A stretch of DNA of 64,000 nucleotides from NCBI GenBank assembly GCA_020248985.1, contig JADCGL010000024.1, positions 62,001 through 126,000 of the forward strand, given 5' to 3'. The notes under the pieces were generated by a model that had not been told where the DNA came from, searched no databases, and was given only the letters and a program-made list of their open reading frames with translations. Each line of letters opens with the position of its first letter. Positions within the stretch are counted from its first letter, which is position 1. Shown here piece by piece: positions 50,064-59,510 of this stretch. The stretch comes from Telmatospirillum sp. (GTDB lineage: Bacteria; Pseudomonadota; Alphaproteobacteria; CACIAM-22H2). A program made the translations under genes and the position numbers.

Positions 50064-51098
50064 ATGTTCAAGTCTTTGACGGCCGCAGCTTTTGCGGCGG
50101 CCCTCGTCGCCGGTGCGGCGGGTGCAAACGCGCAAACGCCGACGACGATCAAATTCACGCTCGGTTGGAAGACCCAGGGCAGCGACGCGGCGTTTTTCGT
50201 CGCCCGCGACAAGGGCTATTTCGCGCGCGAAGGGCTCAACGTGACGATCGACCAGGGCGAAGGCTCGGGGGCCACCGTCACGCGCATCATGGGCGGCGCC
50301 TACGATGCGGGCTTCGGCGACATCAACGCGATCATCCAGAACGCGGCGGCCAACCAAGGCCAGCAGCCGATCATGGTCTACCAGATGTGGAACCAGCCGC
50401 CCTTCGCGGTGGTTGCGCGCAATGCGGCCGGCATCAAGTCGATCAAGGATTTCGAGGGCAAGACGCTGGGCGGGGCCCAAGGCACGCCGACGACGCGGTT
50501 GATGCCGGTGTTCGCTTCCGTCAACAAGCTCGATCTTTCGAAGATCAAATTCACGAGCATGGCGCCCAACCTGCAGGAGCCGATGCTGATCCAGGGCCAC
50601 ATGGATGCGGCCATGGTCTTCAACATCACGGCCTATTTCAATCTCGTCGGCCTCAACCAGGATCCGGACAAGGACTACACGTGGTTCTCGTTCGCCGACT
50701 ACGGCATGGATCTCTATTCGAACGGCATGATGGTCTCGCAGAAGCTGATGCGCGAGAACCCCAAGGCCGTTGCGGGCCTCGTGCGCGCCGTCAACCAAGC
50801 CACGCTCGAAGTGGGCCGCGACATTCCGGGTGCGATGGCCTCGGTTCGCCGCTACGACGCGCTCGTCGACATGAACGTCGAAACCCGCCGCCTCAAATTC
50901 GCCTACGAAAAGCTCATGGTCTCGGCCGAGAGCAAGGAGATCGGCGCCGGCGACGTCAAGGACGAGCGTCTGGCGCGTTCGATCGGCATGGTCGTGACGG
51001 GCTACGGCTTGACGCGCACGCCCGAAGTGCGCGAAGTCTTCTCGCGCGAATTCCTCCCCGCCCGCGGCGAACGCGAACTCGTCTATATGGGAAACTGA
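50064..51098 (+). CDS. NitT/TauT-type (NMT1/THI5-like) substrate-binding protein
   Basis: 344 aa. Signal peptide ends GANA before Gln24. The mature part reads IKFTLGWKTQGSDAAFFVARDKGYF, the NMT1/THI5-like start, with the hydrophobic pocket region QPPFAVVARNAAGIKSIKDFEGKTLGG. This family carries aromatic sulfonates, taurine or thiamine pyrimidine precursors to an importer. No permease or ATPase gene is adjacent. A ribosome site GGAG lies 10 nt before ATG 50064. It is followed 1 bp after its stop by an amidohydrolase gene. Confidence 0.88.
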   Translation: MFKSLTAAAFAAALVAGAAGANAQTPTTIKFTLGWKTQGSDAAFFVARDKGYFAREGLNVTIDQGEGSGATVTRIMGGAYDAGFGDINAIIQNAAANQGQQPIMVYQMWNQPPFAVVARNAAGIKSIKDFEGKTLGGAQGTPTTRLMPVFASVNKLDLSKIKFTSMAPNLQEPMLIQGHMDAAMVFNITAYFNLVGLNQDPDKDYTWFSFADYGMDLYSNGMMVSQKLMRENPKAVAGLVRAVNQATLEVGRDIPGAMASVRRYDALVDMNVETRRLKFAYEKLMVSAESKEIGAGDVKDERLARSIGMVVTGYGLTRTPEVREVFSREFLPARGERELVYMGN

Positions 51099-51099
51099 G

Positions 51100-52608
51100 T
51101 TGAGCCAAACCCGCGCGCTCGTCGTCACAGGCGGGCGTCTTCTCGACATCGACAAGGACAAGGCCGAGCCGGCGGACATTCTCGTGTCCGCCGGTTTCGT
51201 TGCCGAGATCGGCCCGGCCGGTGCGTTCGACGCGGCCGAAGCCGACCGGCTCGATGCGGCCGACCGCTTGCTGGTGCCGGGCCTTGTCAACGCCCATACG
51301 CACGCGCACGGCGCTTTGGGCCGCGGCGCCGTGGGCGACCAAGTGCCGCTCGAACTGTTCTTGAACGCGTCGGGCGCGATCAACGGCCAGCGCACGGTCG
51401 ACGACAAGTATCTGACCGCGACCTTGTCGGCGGCCGAAATGATCCGGCGCGGTTGCACGGCGAGTTTCGATCTGTTCGTCGAATTCCCGGCCCCGTCGGC
51501 CGAGGGGATGCGGGCCACCGCGCAAGCCTATTGGGATGCCGGGATGCGCGCGGTCGTCGCCCCCATGATGGCCGACCGCACGCTCTACCAGGCATTGCCA
51601 GGTCTGCTCGAGGCGATCCCGGCCGCCTTGCGCGGGCCTTTCGAAAAGCTCGCTCTGGCGCCGTTCGAAACCAGCCTTGCCAATCTCAAACCCATCTATG
51701 CCGATTGGCCGTTCGACCGCGCTTTCGTGAAGCCGGGCATTGCGCCCACGATCCCGCTGCATTGCTCGGACGCGTTCCTGTCGGCCTGCGGCATCTATGC
51801 GAAAGACTACGGGCTGCAGCTGCAGACGCATCTGGCCGAAACGAAAGTGCAGGCCGTGCTCGCGCGCCGAAAATACGGCACCGGCATGACGCAGCATCTC
51901 GACTCTTTGGGCCTGCTCGGGCCCCATTTCAGCGGCGCACACGGCATCTGGATCGACCGCAGCGAGATGGATCTCGTCGCCAAACGCGGCGGGCGCATCG
52001 CGCACAACCCGTCGAGCAATCTGCGCCTCGGCTCGGGCGTGGCTTCGATCCGCGAAATGCTCGATGCCGGCATCGAGCTTGCCATCGGCACCGACGGCAC
52101 CAACACCGGCGACGGCCAGAACATCTTCGAGGCCGCCCGGCTTGCTGCATACCTCTCGCGTTTGCAGGGGCCGGATTATCGCCAATGGGTCACGGCGCGC
52201 GAGGCCTTCGTGGCGGCCACGCAAGGCAGTGCGGCCCTGCTGGGCTTCGACAAGATCGGCCGCATCGCACCCGGATATGCGGCCGACATTGTGTTCTTGG
52301 GCCTCGACCAACCGCATTACGTGCCGCTGCGCAGCCCGCTCACGCAGATGGTGTTCGCGGAGTCGGGCTCGGCCATAAGGCGCGTGATGATCGGCGGCAA
52401 GGTCGTGTTCGAAGACGGCAAGCTCTTGACGCTCGACGAACCCAAGCTGCGCGCTCAAGCCGAAGCGGCTGCCGCCCGCCTTGATGCCGCCAACGAAGGG
52501 GCCCGCCAAGCGGCCGCGTCGATCCACGATTTCGTCGGCACGTTCTGCATTGCGCACGGGCGTGCCGATTGCGCCATCCGCCGCCGTCTCGATTGTCAGG
52601 CGGTTTGA
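51100..52608 (+). CDS. Amidohydrolase (cytosine/atrazine-deaminase type)
   Basis: 502 aa. Metal ligands: NAHTHAHG (about 65-72), LQTHLAET, GAHGIW and IGTDGTNTGDG, in the order of the ATZ/TRZ metal-dependent hydrolases. N- and C-terminal beta-sandwich pieces flank the barrel. It likely removes an amino or amide group from a cyclic nitrogen compound. TTG 51100 is the start, one base after the binding protein's stop, giving tight coupling. The pair suggests uptake and deamination of the same compound. The 3' end overlaps the SoeC gene by 13 bp. Confidence 0.87.
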   Translation: MSQTRALVVTGGRLLDIDKDKAEPADILVSAGFVAEIGPAGAFDAAEADRLDAADRLLVPGLVNAHTHAHGALGRGAVGDQVPLELFLNASGAINGQRTVDDKYLTATLSAAEMIRRGCTASFDLFVEFPAPSAEGMRATAQAYWDAGMRAVVAPMMADRTLYQALPGLLEAIPAALRGPFEKLALAPFETSLANLKPIYADWPFDRAFVKPGIAPTIPLHCSDAFLSACGIYAKDYGLQLQTHLAETKVQAVLARRKYGTGMTQHLDSLGLLGPHFSGAHGIWIDRSEMDLVAKRGGRIAHNPSSNLRLGSGVASIREMLDAGIELAIGTDGTNTGDGQNIFEAARLAAYLSRLQGPDYRQWVTAREAFVAATQGSAALLGFDKIGRIAPGYAADIVFLGLDQPHYVPLRSPLTQMVFAESGSAIRRVMIGGKVVFEDGKLLTLDEPKLRAQAEAAAARLDAANEGARQAAASIHDFVGTFCIAHGRADCAIRRRLDCQAV

Positions 52609-53543
52609 GCGCCGTAATAGAGCATCACGCTGTGCTTGGCTTCGGCGAAGAACAGCCAGCGTTCAACCGCGAGCCCTGCCAACAATAGAATTGCGGCAAC
52701 GCTACTTGCGACGATTGCGAGCGGACCGGGCAAAGCGGTTGCAAGTAGGGTCAGCGCCAAGGGAATACGAAAGCCCGCATTGAGTGCTATCGCGCGCAGT
52801 TTGGCCGCGTGTTTGCGGGCGATTTTGTAGCCCATCTCTTTGAGCAGATAATTCTCTTCCGTGTGCGGTGCTTCGAACAGGCGCACCTTGCCGATGCCGC
52901 CCAAGCCCGTCGCGGTTTCGGGTGTGGAAGCCGACTTCGTCGTATCGATGAAATGCCAATAGCGTTGCTTGGCGAACATCGCGACGACGATGGCGACGGC
53001 ACACACCACACCGACTGCCAATTGCGGGCGTCCCCAGATCTGCACAAATGCGTTCAGCAGGGCGGCTCCGCTCGCCAACGCCATCGCAAGATAGCCAGGC
53101 ACCACGAAGCGATTGTGCCATTGGTGGATCGGCTTCAGCGAACGGTAGATCATCGCCGTGGCGTAGACCGTCGCAAACGCGAGGGCGGCCCCCAGCAGGC
53201 CCGCGATCGCGACAGGCCCGTCGACGTTGCCGAAAATCGCCCAGCCGATGCCGAAGGCGCCAAGCGGCACATAGGTCGCCAAGGCGGCAACGCCCTCGCG
53301 GCTCAGCCACGATGTTCGCCATTGGCTCAAAGCCCGCCACGCGCGCTCGGGATGGCCCAGATGCGCGGTCGACGAGAGCAGCCCGGCCGTGATCAACACC
53401 GTCGCAAGCCCGAGGCTGCACAGACCGAAGACGCGGTCGGCGGGCACCAAGCCCAGCGCGTTGCCGAGCCCCAGCAACGCGAACAGGCCATAACCCGCAC
53501 CCGAAGCGACGGTGAAAAAGATGACCGAAAAAGCGGGATGCAT
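52596..53543 (-). CDS. soeC: Sulfite dehydrogenase membrane anchor, SoeC-type
   Basis: 315 aa with about eight membrane helices. The N-terminus MHPAFSVIFFTVASGAGYGLFAL and STAHLGHPERAWRALSQWRTSWLSRE match the DmsC/NrfD-like anchors that pass electrons to quinone. Third gene of the soe operon, 13 bp after soeB. The start is ATG 53543; an upstream extension belongs to the shadow of soeB. Confidence 0.85.
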   Translation of the reverse strand: MHPAFSVIFFTVASGAGYGLFALLGLGNALGLVPADRVFGLCSLGLATVLITAGLLSSTAHLGHPERAWRALSQWRTSWLSREGVAALATYVPLGAFGIGWAIFGNVDGPVAIAGLLGAALAFATVYATAMIYRSLKPIHQWHNRFVVPGYLAMALASGAALLNAFVQIWGRPQLAVGVVCAVAIVVAMFAKQRYWHFIDTTKSASTPETATGLGGIGKVRLFEAPHTEENYLLKEMGYKIARKHAAKLRAIALNAGFRIPLALTLLATALPGPLAIVASSVAAILLLAGLAVERWLFFAEAKHSVMLYYGAQTA

Positions 53544-53556
53544 CGTGCGCGGACTT

Positions 53557-54309
53557 TCAGCGGGAAAGGACTTTGTCCATCCAGCGCAGCAGCGGATGGA
53601 GGCCGGCCGTCTCGGCGGGTTTGGCAAGCTCGGCTTCAGCGCCCGTGCAGCCGACGGCTTTTTTGCCCGCACGCGGCGGCAGATAGCGGTTGACGGGCGC
53701 ATAGCCCATTTCGGGCATCAGCGCGTAGCCGCCGCGCGCTTCGACGAGTTTCGACACGTCGGACTGCGGATCGCCCAAATCGCCGAAATGGCGCGCACTG
53801 GCCGGGCACGTGGACACGCACGCCGGCACACGTTCTTCAGGTGCCAGGTTTTCGTTGTAGATGCGGTCGATGCACAGCGTGCATTTTTTCATCACACCTT
53901 CGTCGGCATCGAATTCGCGCGCCCCGTAGGGGCATGCCCACGAGCACAGCTTGCAGCCGATGCAGGTGTCGGCGTTCACGAGCACGATGCCGTCTTCTTC
54001 GCGCTTGTAGCTCGCCCCCGTCGGGCACACTTCGACGCATGCCGGCTTCTCGCAATGCAGGCACGATTTGGGGAAATGGACGGTGCGGCTGTCCGGGCCT
54101 TCGCCCGCTTCGAACGTGTGGATGCGGTTGAACCACACGCCGTCGGCGTTGGCCCCGTAAGGGTCGAGATCGGTCATCGGGGCCGAATGGCCGCCGCTGT
54201 TCCATTCCTTGCAGTTGACCGCACAGGCATGGCAGCCCACGCACGTGTCGAGATCGATCACGAGGCCGAGTTTTTTCGCTCCCGCTGCGGGTTCGGCGTA
54301 GCTGGTCAT
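53557..54309 (-). CDS. soeB: Sulfite dehydrogenase iron-sulfur subunit, SoeB-type
   Basis: 250 aa ferredoxin-like subunit with four four-cysteine groups for four [4Fe-4S] clusters: CVGCHACAVNC (23-33), CLHCEKPACVEVC, CIGCKLCSWAC and CTLC plus ACVSTC. DmsB/NrfC family. It carries electrons between the molybdenum subunit and the membrane anchor. Start ATG 54309 overlaps the soeA stop (ATGA). The C-terminal 40 residues beyond the ferredoxin fold are specific to this group. Confidence 0.92.
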   Translation of the reverse strand: MTSYAEPAAGAKKLGLVIDLDTCVGCHACAVNCKEWNSGGHSAPMTDLDPYGANADGVWFNRIHTFEAGEGPDSRTVHFPKSCLHCEKPACVEVCPTGASYKREEDGIVLVNADTCIGCKLCSWACPYGAREFDADEGVMKKCTLCIDRIYNENLAPEERVPACVSTCPASARHFGDLGDPQSDVSKLVEARGGYALMPEMGYAPVNRYLPPRAGKKAVGCTGAEAELAKPAETAGLHPLLRWMDKVLSR

Positions 54310-57194
54310 TGCGGCTTCCATTCGCTGCCGTAGCGCAGCACGGCGGGATGCTCGGGCATGTGCGGCGGGGTCGCGATGTCGGGCAGGCGCGGGCTTGTGA
54401 TTCCGGCTTCCGCCGCCGCGGCCTTCTCGACGCGCACGCGCAGATCGTACCAAGCCGCCTGGCCCGTGACGGGATCGGAATTGGAATAACGATAGCCGTT
54501 TTTGGCCGGCAGCAATTCGCCGATCAGATGGTTGAGCAAAAACGCCTGGTTCGATTCGGGCGCGTCGGCGTCGAGGCCCCAGGTGCCGGCACGTTTGCCG
54601 ATCGCGTTCCACGTCCACACAGTGTTGGGGTTCACACCCTCCATCGTGCGGATCTGCGCCTTGACGCGGCCGTGATGCGAGGTGATCCACGCCCAATCGT
54701 CGTCGGCAAGGCCAAGATCGGCCGCCGTCTGGCGGTGCATGTAGAGCCGGTTCCGGTTGAGGATCTGGCGCAGCCACGCATTCTGCGATCCCCACGAATG
54801 GTACATCGGCATCGGCCGCTGCGTGACCGCGTGCAGCGGAAATTCGGCCTCGGCGATCTGCGTTGCCTCGAAGGTCGGGTACCAGAAGGGCAGCGGATCG
54901 AAATAGGTTTCGAGGCGCGCACGGTGCTCGGGCGGCGCCTGGATCGCACCGATGCCGCGGGCGGCATTGCGGAAGCGCTGCAGCGGCTCGGAATAGATCT
55001 GCAGCACGATCTGTTCGGGCTTGTCGATGAGGCCGAGCTTGGTCGCGGCCTCGAGATAGCCCTTGTTGGCGTGTTTGTAATAGAGCTGGTCGGGCTCGAG
55101 ATGGTGGCGCCAGAACGCGCCGTTCTCGATGTAGCGTTCGAGCTGCTTGGGGTTGGGCGCGCCCACGCCTGCCTTGTCGCCATCGACCCCACGGAATCCG
55201 GCGAGCGGCCCCACGCCGGGTTTGCGCTCGTGATTGACGATGTAGTCGGGATAGCCGCCCGGAAATTTCGGCGTGCCGTCGGCATTGGTGAAGCCCGGCA
55301 GTTTGAGACGGCTGCCAAGCTCGATCAGCACGCTTTGGAAGGCGCGAACGTCGCGGTCGGGGACCACGACCGGCTGGCGGATCGCATCGGCCGGGCCCTC
55401 CGCCGAGCCGATCGGCCGGTCGAGCAGCGAAATACAGTCCCAGCGCTCGAGATAGGTCGTGTCGGGCAGGATCAAATCGGAATAGGCGACTTGCTCCGAA
55501 TAGAACGCGTCGGAATAGATGATGTGCGGGATTTTGTAGCTGCCGTCCGCGTTTTTGTCGGTCAGCATGGCGGCGGTCCCGGCCGAATTCATCGACGAGT
55601 TCCACGCCATGTTGGCCATGTACATGAACAGCGTATCGATTTTGTAGGGATCGCCCGCCCACGCATTGCGGATCGCCATATGCATGAGCCCGTGCGCCGC
55701 GATGGGCGCTTCCCACGAATAGGCTTTGTCGATGCGCATGGGCTGGCCGTCGTCGTCGAGCAGCAGATCTTCGGGCCCGAGCGGAAAGCCAAGCGGCATG
55801 CCGCCCATCGGCTTGCCGGGATTCACTTGGGCAGGCTTGCCGGTGGGCTTGGGACCCGGCGGGCAGGGGCGCGGGAACGGTGCCTTGTAGCGCCACGAGC
55901 CGGGCGTATCGACGGCCCCCAGCAGCATCTGCAGCAGATGCAAAGCACGGCAGGTCTGGAAGCCGTTCGAGTGGGCCGAAATGCCGCGCATCGCGTGCAT
56001 GGCGACAGGGCGGCCGATCGTCTTTTCGTGGCGCCGACCGGCCCAATCGGTCCAAGGCTGGTCGAGAACGATCTGTTTTTCGAACGCGGCGTGCGCCAGT
56101 TCGGCGGCGATGCGTTTGATCGTCGCCGCTGAAACGCCGCAGCGTTCGGCGACCGCCTCGGGCGCATAGTCGGGCGAAAGATAGCGCAGCGCCATCAGTT
56201 CGAAGGCGGGCACCGCCTTGCGCCCGTCGGCGAGCGTTACCTCGCCCACGAGGCGCGGATTGAAATCGGCGCCGAGCGCGCTGACGGCCGTATTCTTGTC
56301 GGCATCCCAGCACAGCGGCGCGCCAGCCGCATCGCGCACGAACAGCCCGTCGTCGCGCGCCACGAGCCACGGCGCATTGGTGTAGCGCGCCAGAAAATCG
56401 AGATCGATGCGGTCGGCGCGCAGCAATTCGTGCACGAGGGCCAGCACGAAGAGGCCGTCGGTGCCCGGCGCAATGCCGATCCATTCGTCGGCGATCGCCT
56501 GGTAGCCGGTCTTGACCGGATTGACGGCGACGAATTTGGCGCCGCGTTGTTTGAGCGTGGCGAGGCCGGCTTTGATCGGATTGCTGTCGTGGTCTTCGGC
56601 CACGCCGAACAGCAGGAAATATTCGGCCCGTTCCCAATCGGGTTCGCCAAATTCCCAGAACGAGCCGCCGATCGAATAAAGCCCGGCCGCAGCCATGTTG
56701 ACCGAGCAGAAGCCGCCATGCGCGGCGAAATTGGGCGTGCCGAACTGGTTGGCCCACCAGCCGGTCAAGGATTGGCTTTGGTCGCGGCCGGTGAAAAAGG
56801 CGAGTTTTTTGGGATCGCTCGCACGGATGTCGCCGAGCCATTTTTCGGCCAGATCCAGCGCTTCGTCCCATTCGATCTCTTTGAAGTCGCCGGCCCCGCG
56901 TTCGCCGACGCGCAGCAAGGGCTTCGACAGCCGTGCCGGACTGTAGTGGTTCATGATCCCGGCCGAGCCCTTGGCGCACAGAACGCCGCGATTGACCGGG
57001 TGGTCCTTGTTGCCCTCGATATAGCGGATGCGGCCGTCGCGCAGATGCACGCGGATGCCGCAGCGGCACGCGCACATGTAGCAGGTCGTGCACTTGACCT
57101 CGTCCGAGACCTTCGGCGAAAGCTCGATTTCGTGCGGGCCGGTGCCGTCCATGGGCATTTTCATTGCGCCTTTTTTTGCCGTGCGGATCGACAT
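54306..57194 (-). CDS. soeA: Sulfite dehydrogenase molybdopterin subunit, SoeA-type
   Basis: 962 aa molybdopterin oxidoreductase. The N-terminal cluster is CxxCxxxC at Cys38, Cys41 and Cys45, with the fourth ligand at Cys73 (GVLCAKGSAG). FFTGRDQSQSLTGWW and HGGFCSVNMAAAG are typical of the SoeA/PSR-like branch. There is no twin-arginine signal, which fits the cytoplasmic SoeABC sulfite-oxidising enzyme rather than DmsA or PhsA, which are exported. With soeB and soeC (ATGA coupled) it forms a complete enzyme that oxidises sulfite to sulfate. No regulator or cofactor gene is adjacent. Confidence 0.88.
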   Translation of the reverse strand: MSIRTAKKGAMKMPMDGTGPHEIELSPKVSDEVKCTTCYMCACRCGIRVHLRDGRIRYIEGNKDHPVNRGVLCAKGSAGIMNHYSPARLSKPLLRVGERGAGDFKEIEWDEALDLAEKWLGDIRASDPKKLAFFTGRDQSQSLTGWWANQFGTPNFAAHGGFCSVNMAAAGLYSIGGSFWEFGEPDWERAEYFLLFGVAEDHDSNPIKAGLATLKQRGAKFVAVNPVKTGYQAIADEWIGIAPGTDGLFVLALVHELLRADRIDLDFLARYTNAPWLVARDDGLFVRDAAGAPLCWDADKNTAVSALGADFNPRLVGEVTLADGRKAVPAFELMALRYLSPDYAPEAVAERCGVSAATIKRIAAELAHAAFEKQIVLDQPWTDWAGRRHEKTIGRPVAMHAMRGISAHSNGFQTCRALHLLQMLLGAVDTPGSWRYKAPFPRPCPPGPKPTGKPAQVNPGKPMGGMPLGFPLGPEDLLLDDDGQPMRIDKAYSWEAPIAAHGLMHMAIRNAWAGDPYKIDTLFMYMANMAWNSSMNSAGTAAMLTDKNADGSYKIPHIIYSDAFYSEQVAYSDLILPDTTYLERWDCISLLDRPIGSAEGPADAIRQPVVVPDRDVRAFQSVLIELGSRLKLPGFTNADGTPKFPGGYPDYIVNHERKPGVGPLAGFRGVDGDKAGVGAPNPKQLERYIENGAFWRHHLEPDQLYYKHANKGYLEAATKLGLIDKPEQIVLQIYSEPLQRFRNAARGIGAIQAPPEHRARLETYFDPLPFWYPTFEATQIAEAEFPLHAVTQRPMPMYHSWGSQNAWLRQILNRNRLYMHRQTAADLGLADDDWAWITSHHGRVKAQIRTMEGVNPNTVWTWNAIGKRAGTWGLDADAPESNQAFLLNHLIGELLPAKNGYRYSNSDPVTGQAAWYDLRVRVEKAAAAEAGITSPRLPDIATPPHMPEHPAVLRYGSEWKPQ

Positions 57195-57322
57195 TTGCCG
57201 CCTGTTCTTTAATAGGAGTGCCGTCGCGGAGTGTCAAACCTCCTGCGAGGCAGGCCAAGGGGTTGCGCCGAATTCTTCTCAGGTAGATAATGGCGGCTCG
57301 TAACGGGGAATGAACGCGGAAG

Positions 57323-58441
57323 ATGGCCGAACTCTCGCAACAGGATCTTGAACGTCTTGCCGCCGATCCGTCGAGCGCTGCGCGTGCCGCGACGGCCAGC
57401 AAAGTTGCGTCCACTTGGAAAGCCACCGCGCTGACGCCTGAAGCGCGCGCCGAGGCCGAGCAAGTCTTGCGCCTCCTCGCCAAGGACGCGGCTGTCGCCG
57501 TGCGCCAGGCCCTGTCGGACCATCTGAAAGATGCGAGCCTGCTGCCGGCGGGGCTCGCCATGACGCTTGCCCGCGACATCGATTCGGTGGCGCTGCCCTT
57601 GCTGCTCGAAGGCAAGGTGTTCAGCGACGAAGACCTGATCGAGATTGCGGCGACGCAAGGCTCGAACAAGCAGGTCGCGATCGCCAGCCGCAAGGAAGTT
57701 TCCGATGCGGTCGCGGCATCCCTGATCCAGCACGGCAACGACAAAGTGGCCGCCACGCTCGCAGCCAACGAGGGGGCCGAACTTTCCGACGCGACGGCCG
57801 AAAAGCTCGTCGAAAAGCACGGCGCTTCGGGCGCGGTGCAGGAAAAGCTCGCGGCCCGCAAATACGTGCCGCTGCGCGTGCTCGAAAAGCTCTACAGCAT
57901 GGCCTCCGAGTCGATCCGCGACAAGCTGCTCGAGCGCGAAGACGTGTCGAGCGAGATGGCGTCCGATCTCGCCCTGCAGGCACGCGAAATCGCCACGGTC
58001 GGCTCCTCGATCGCTTCGCAGGAGGAAGACGTTTCGCGGCTGGCCACGCACCTCCACCAGAGCGGGCGTCTCGATCCGGGCATCGTCGTGCGCGCGCTCT
58101 GCATGGGCGACATGTTCCTTTTCGAACACGGCCTCGCGCGCCGCGCCAACGTGCCGATCGAACGCGCGCGCCAGCTGATCTACGATCCGGTCGGCGGCCT
58201 CAAATACGTCTACGAACGCGCGTTCATGCCGCAGGGTCTGTATCCGGCCGTGCGCGCGGCCCTCGAGGTCGCGCAAGAGACCAGCTACGACGGCGGCCCG
58301 TCCGATCGCGAGCGCTACCGGCGCAAGATGATCGAGCGCGTGCTGACCAAGGTCGAGGATGCCGATCCGGCCACGGCCGACTATCTGCTGTCGCGCCTAT
58401 CGACCTTGACGCAGTCGCTGGCGCATCTGCCGTCCGCCTGA
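57323..58441 (+). CDS. DUF2336 domain protein
   Basis: 372 aa, almost entirely helical. DUF2336 proteins are HEAT-like alpha-solenoids widespread in alphaproteobacteria and mostly uncharacterised. The pattern is AVRQALSDHLKDASLLPAGLA, repeated as helical pairs, and SDATAEKLVEKHG. No signal peptide or membrane helix. Start ATG 57323; the 128-bp gap to divergent soeA is otherwise unremarkable. Confidence 0.85.
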   Translation: MAELSQQDLERLAADPSSAARAATASKVASTWKATALTPEARAEAEQVLRLLAKDAAVAVRQALSDHLKDASLLPAGLAMTLARDIDSVALPLLLEGKVFSDEDLIEIAATQGSNKQVAIASRKEVSDAVAASLIQHGNDKVAATLAANEGAELSDATAEKLVEKHGASGAVQEKLAARKYVPLRVLEKLYSMASESIRDKLLEREDVSSEMASDLALQAREIATVGSSIASQEEDVSRLATHLHQSGRLDPGIVVRALCMGDMFLFEHGLARRANVPIERARQLIYDPVGGLKYVYERAFMPQGLYPAVRAALEVAQETSYDGGPSDRERYRRKMIERVLTKVEDADPATADYLLSRLSTLTQSLAHLPSA

Positions 58442-58459
58442 CGCAAAGCGCGCTTTTCC

Positions 58460-59107
58460 TTGCCGCCGCAGCTCCAAGCCTCGACCGAAGCCCGCGCCAA
58501 ACGCGCCCTGTCGCGTTCGCTCGGCGCCCTTGCCAAGCAGGACGACGACGTCGCGCAATGGCTTGCGCGGATCGGCAAGCCCGCACCGCGTATCCGCACG
58601 CAAGGCTTCGAGGGTTTTCTTCGCGCCATCGTGTCGCAGCAAGTGTCGATCGCGGCGGCAAGCGGCATCTGGAAGCGTTTGGAAGCGGGGCTCGGCGAGA
58701 TCCGCGCCGAACGCCTGCTCGAATTCGACGCCGAGGCGCTGCGCGCGTTCGGCTTGTCGCGCCAGAAAGCGCTCTACGCGCGCGGTCTCGCAGAGGCCGT
58801 CGTGTCCGGCGATCTCGATTTCGACGTGCTGCACGCGGCCCCGGACGAGGACGCGATCGCTGCGATCACGCGCCTCAAAGGCCTCGGGCGCTGGAGTGCG
58901 GAGATCTATCTTTTGTTCGCGTTGCAGCGCACCGACATTTGGCCTGCCAACGACCTTGCCCTCCAGGAAGCGATGCGCGTGCTGAAAAACCTGCGCGCGC
59001 GCCCCGACGAAAAGAAGCTGCGCAAGCTTGGCGAGGCGTGGCGGCCGCATCGCTCGGCGGGTGCCTTGTTCCTATGGCACGTCTACCACCATATCAAGCA
59101 ACGCTGA
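58460..59107 (+). CDS. alkA: DNA-3-methyladenine glycosylase II (AlkA-type)
   Basis: 215 aa, the shorter HhH-GPD form without the AlkA N-terminal domain. The helix-hairpin-helix LKGLGRWSAEIYLLFAL is followed by WPANDLALQEAM with the catalytic Asp. It removes alkylated bases from DNA for base-excision repair. TTG 58460 is the start (18 nt after the DUF2336 stop); no ATG lies near. Its last 34 bp overlap the next gene. Confidence 0.88.
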   Translation: MPPQLQASTEARAKRALSRSLGALAKQDDDVAQWLARIGKPAPRIRTQGFEGFLRAIVSQQVSIAAASGIWKRLEAGLGEIRAERLLEFDAEALRAFGLSRQKALYARGLAEAVVSGDLDFDVLHAAPDEDAIAAITRLKGLGRWSAEIYLLFALQRTDIWPANDLALQEAMRVLKNLRARPDEKKLRKLGEAWRPHRSAGALFLWHVYHHIKQR

Positions 59108-59484
59108 GGGCGCTCGCCCTCGGTTTTTGCTTGTGCGGCAGTGCGGCTGAAGCGCAAGCGCCCGCACCCGTCGATGTGCGCGCCGAATTCGAGAAGCTGG
59201 TGAGCCAGATCGAGACATTGCTCGACCGCGCCCTCGAGCCCGAACAGCGCGCCGAGCTGCGCGCGCGGCTCGCGCCGCTCGTGAGCCGCCTCGAAGAGGG
59301 TACTGCCGACGATGCGGCGACCCGCGTGTTCCGGCTCGAACGGCGCTTGGCACGCTTGCGCGAAAATCGGCGCGGCACGTTCGACAATATACCGCCCGCG
59401 CTCTACGAGGCGTATCGTCAGGTGCTCGAGGACGAAGAGCGCCGCCTCGTCGAAGAGTTGCGCGCCCTCGGCCGCAATCCTTAG
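59074..59484 (+). CDS. Small secreted coiled-coil protein
   Basis: 136 aa. Residues 1-28 form a hydrophobic signal peptide with a Cys pair (LALGFCLCGS) ending AEAQ. The rest is charged and helical (EFEKLVSQIETLLDRALEPEQRA and RRLVEELRALG), probably a coiled coil. I do not recognise the family. The start ATG 59074 lies inside alkA, a 34-bp overlap, and its end is 26 bp before the MBL gene. Confidence 0.6.
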   Translation: MARLPPYQATLRALALGFCLCGSAAEAQAPAPVDVRAEFEKLVSQIETLLDRALEPEQRAELRARLAPLVSRLEEGTADDAATRVFRLERRLARLRENRRGTFDNIPPALYEAYRQVLEDEERRLVEELRALGRNP

Positions 59485-59510
59485 TTTCCCGTTCGCGCGA
59501 GGCCGCATCC

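Noticed and set aside
50064-51098. TPP riboswitch before the NMT1-like gene
   Set aside because: The conserved riboswitch core (CTGAGA and the ACCTGATC-like part) is not in the 221 bp upstream.
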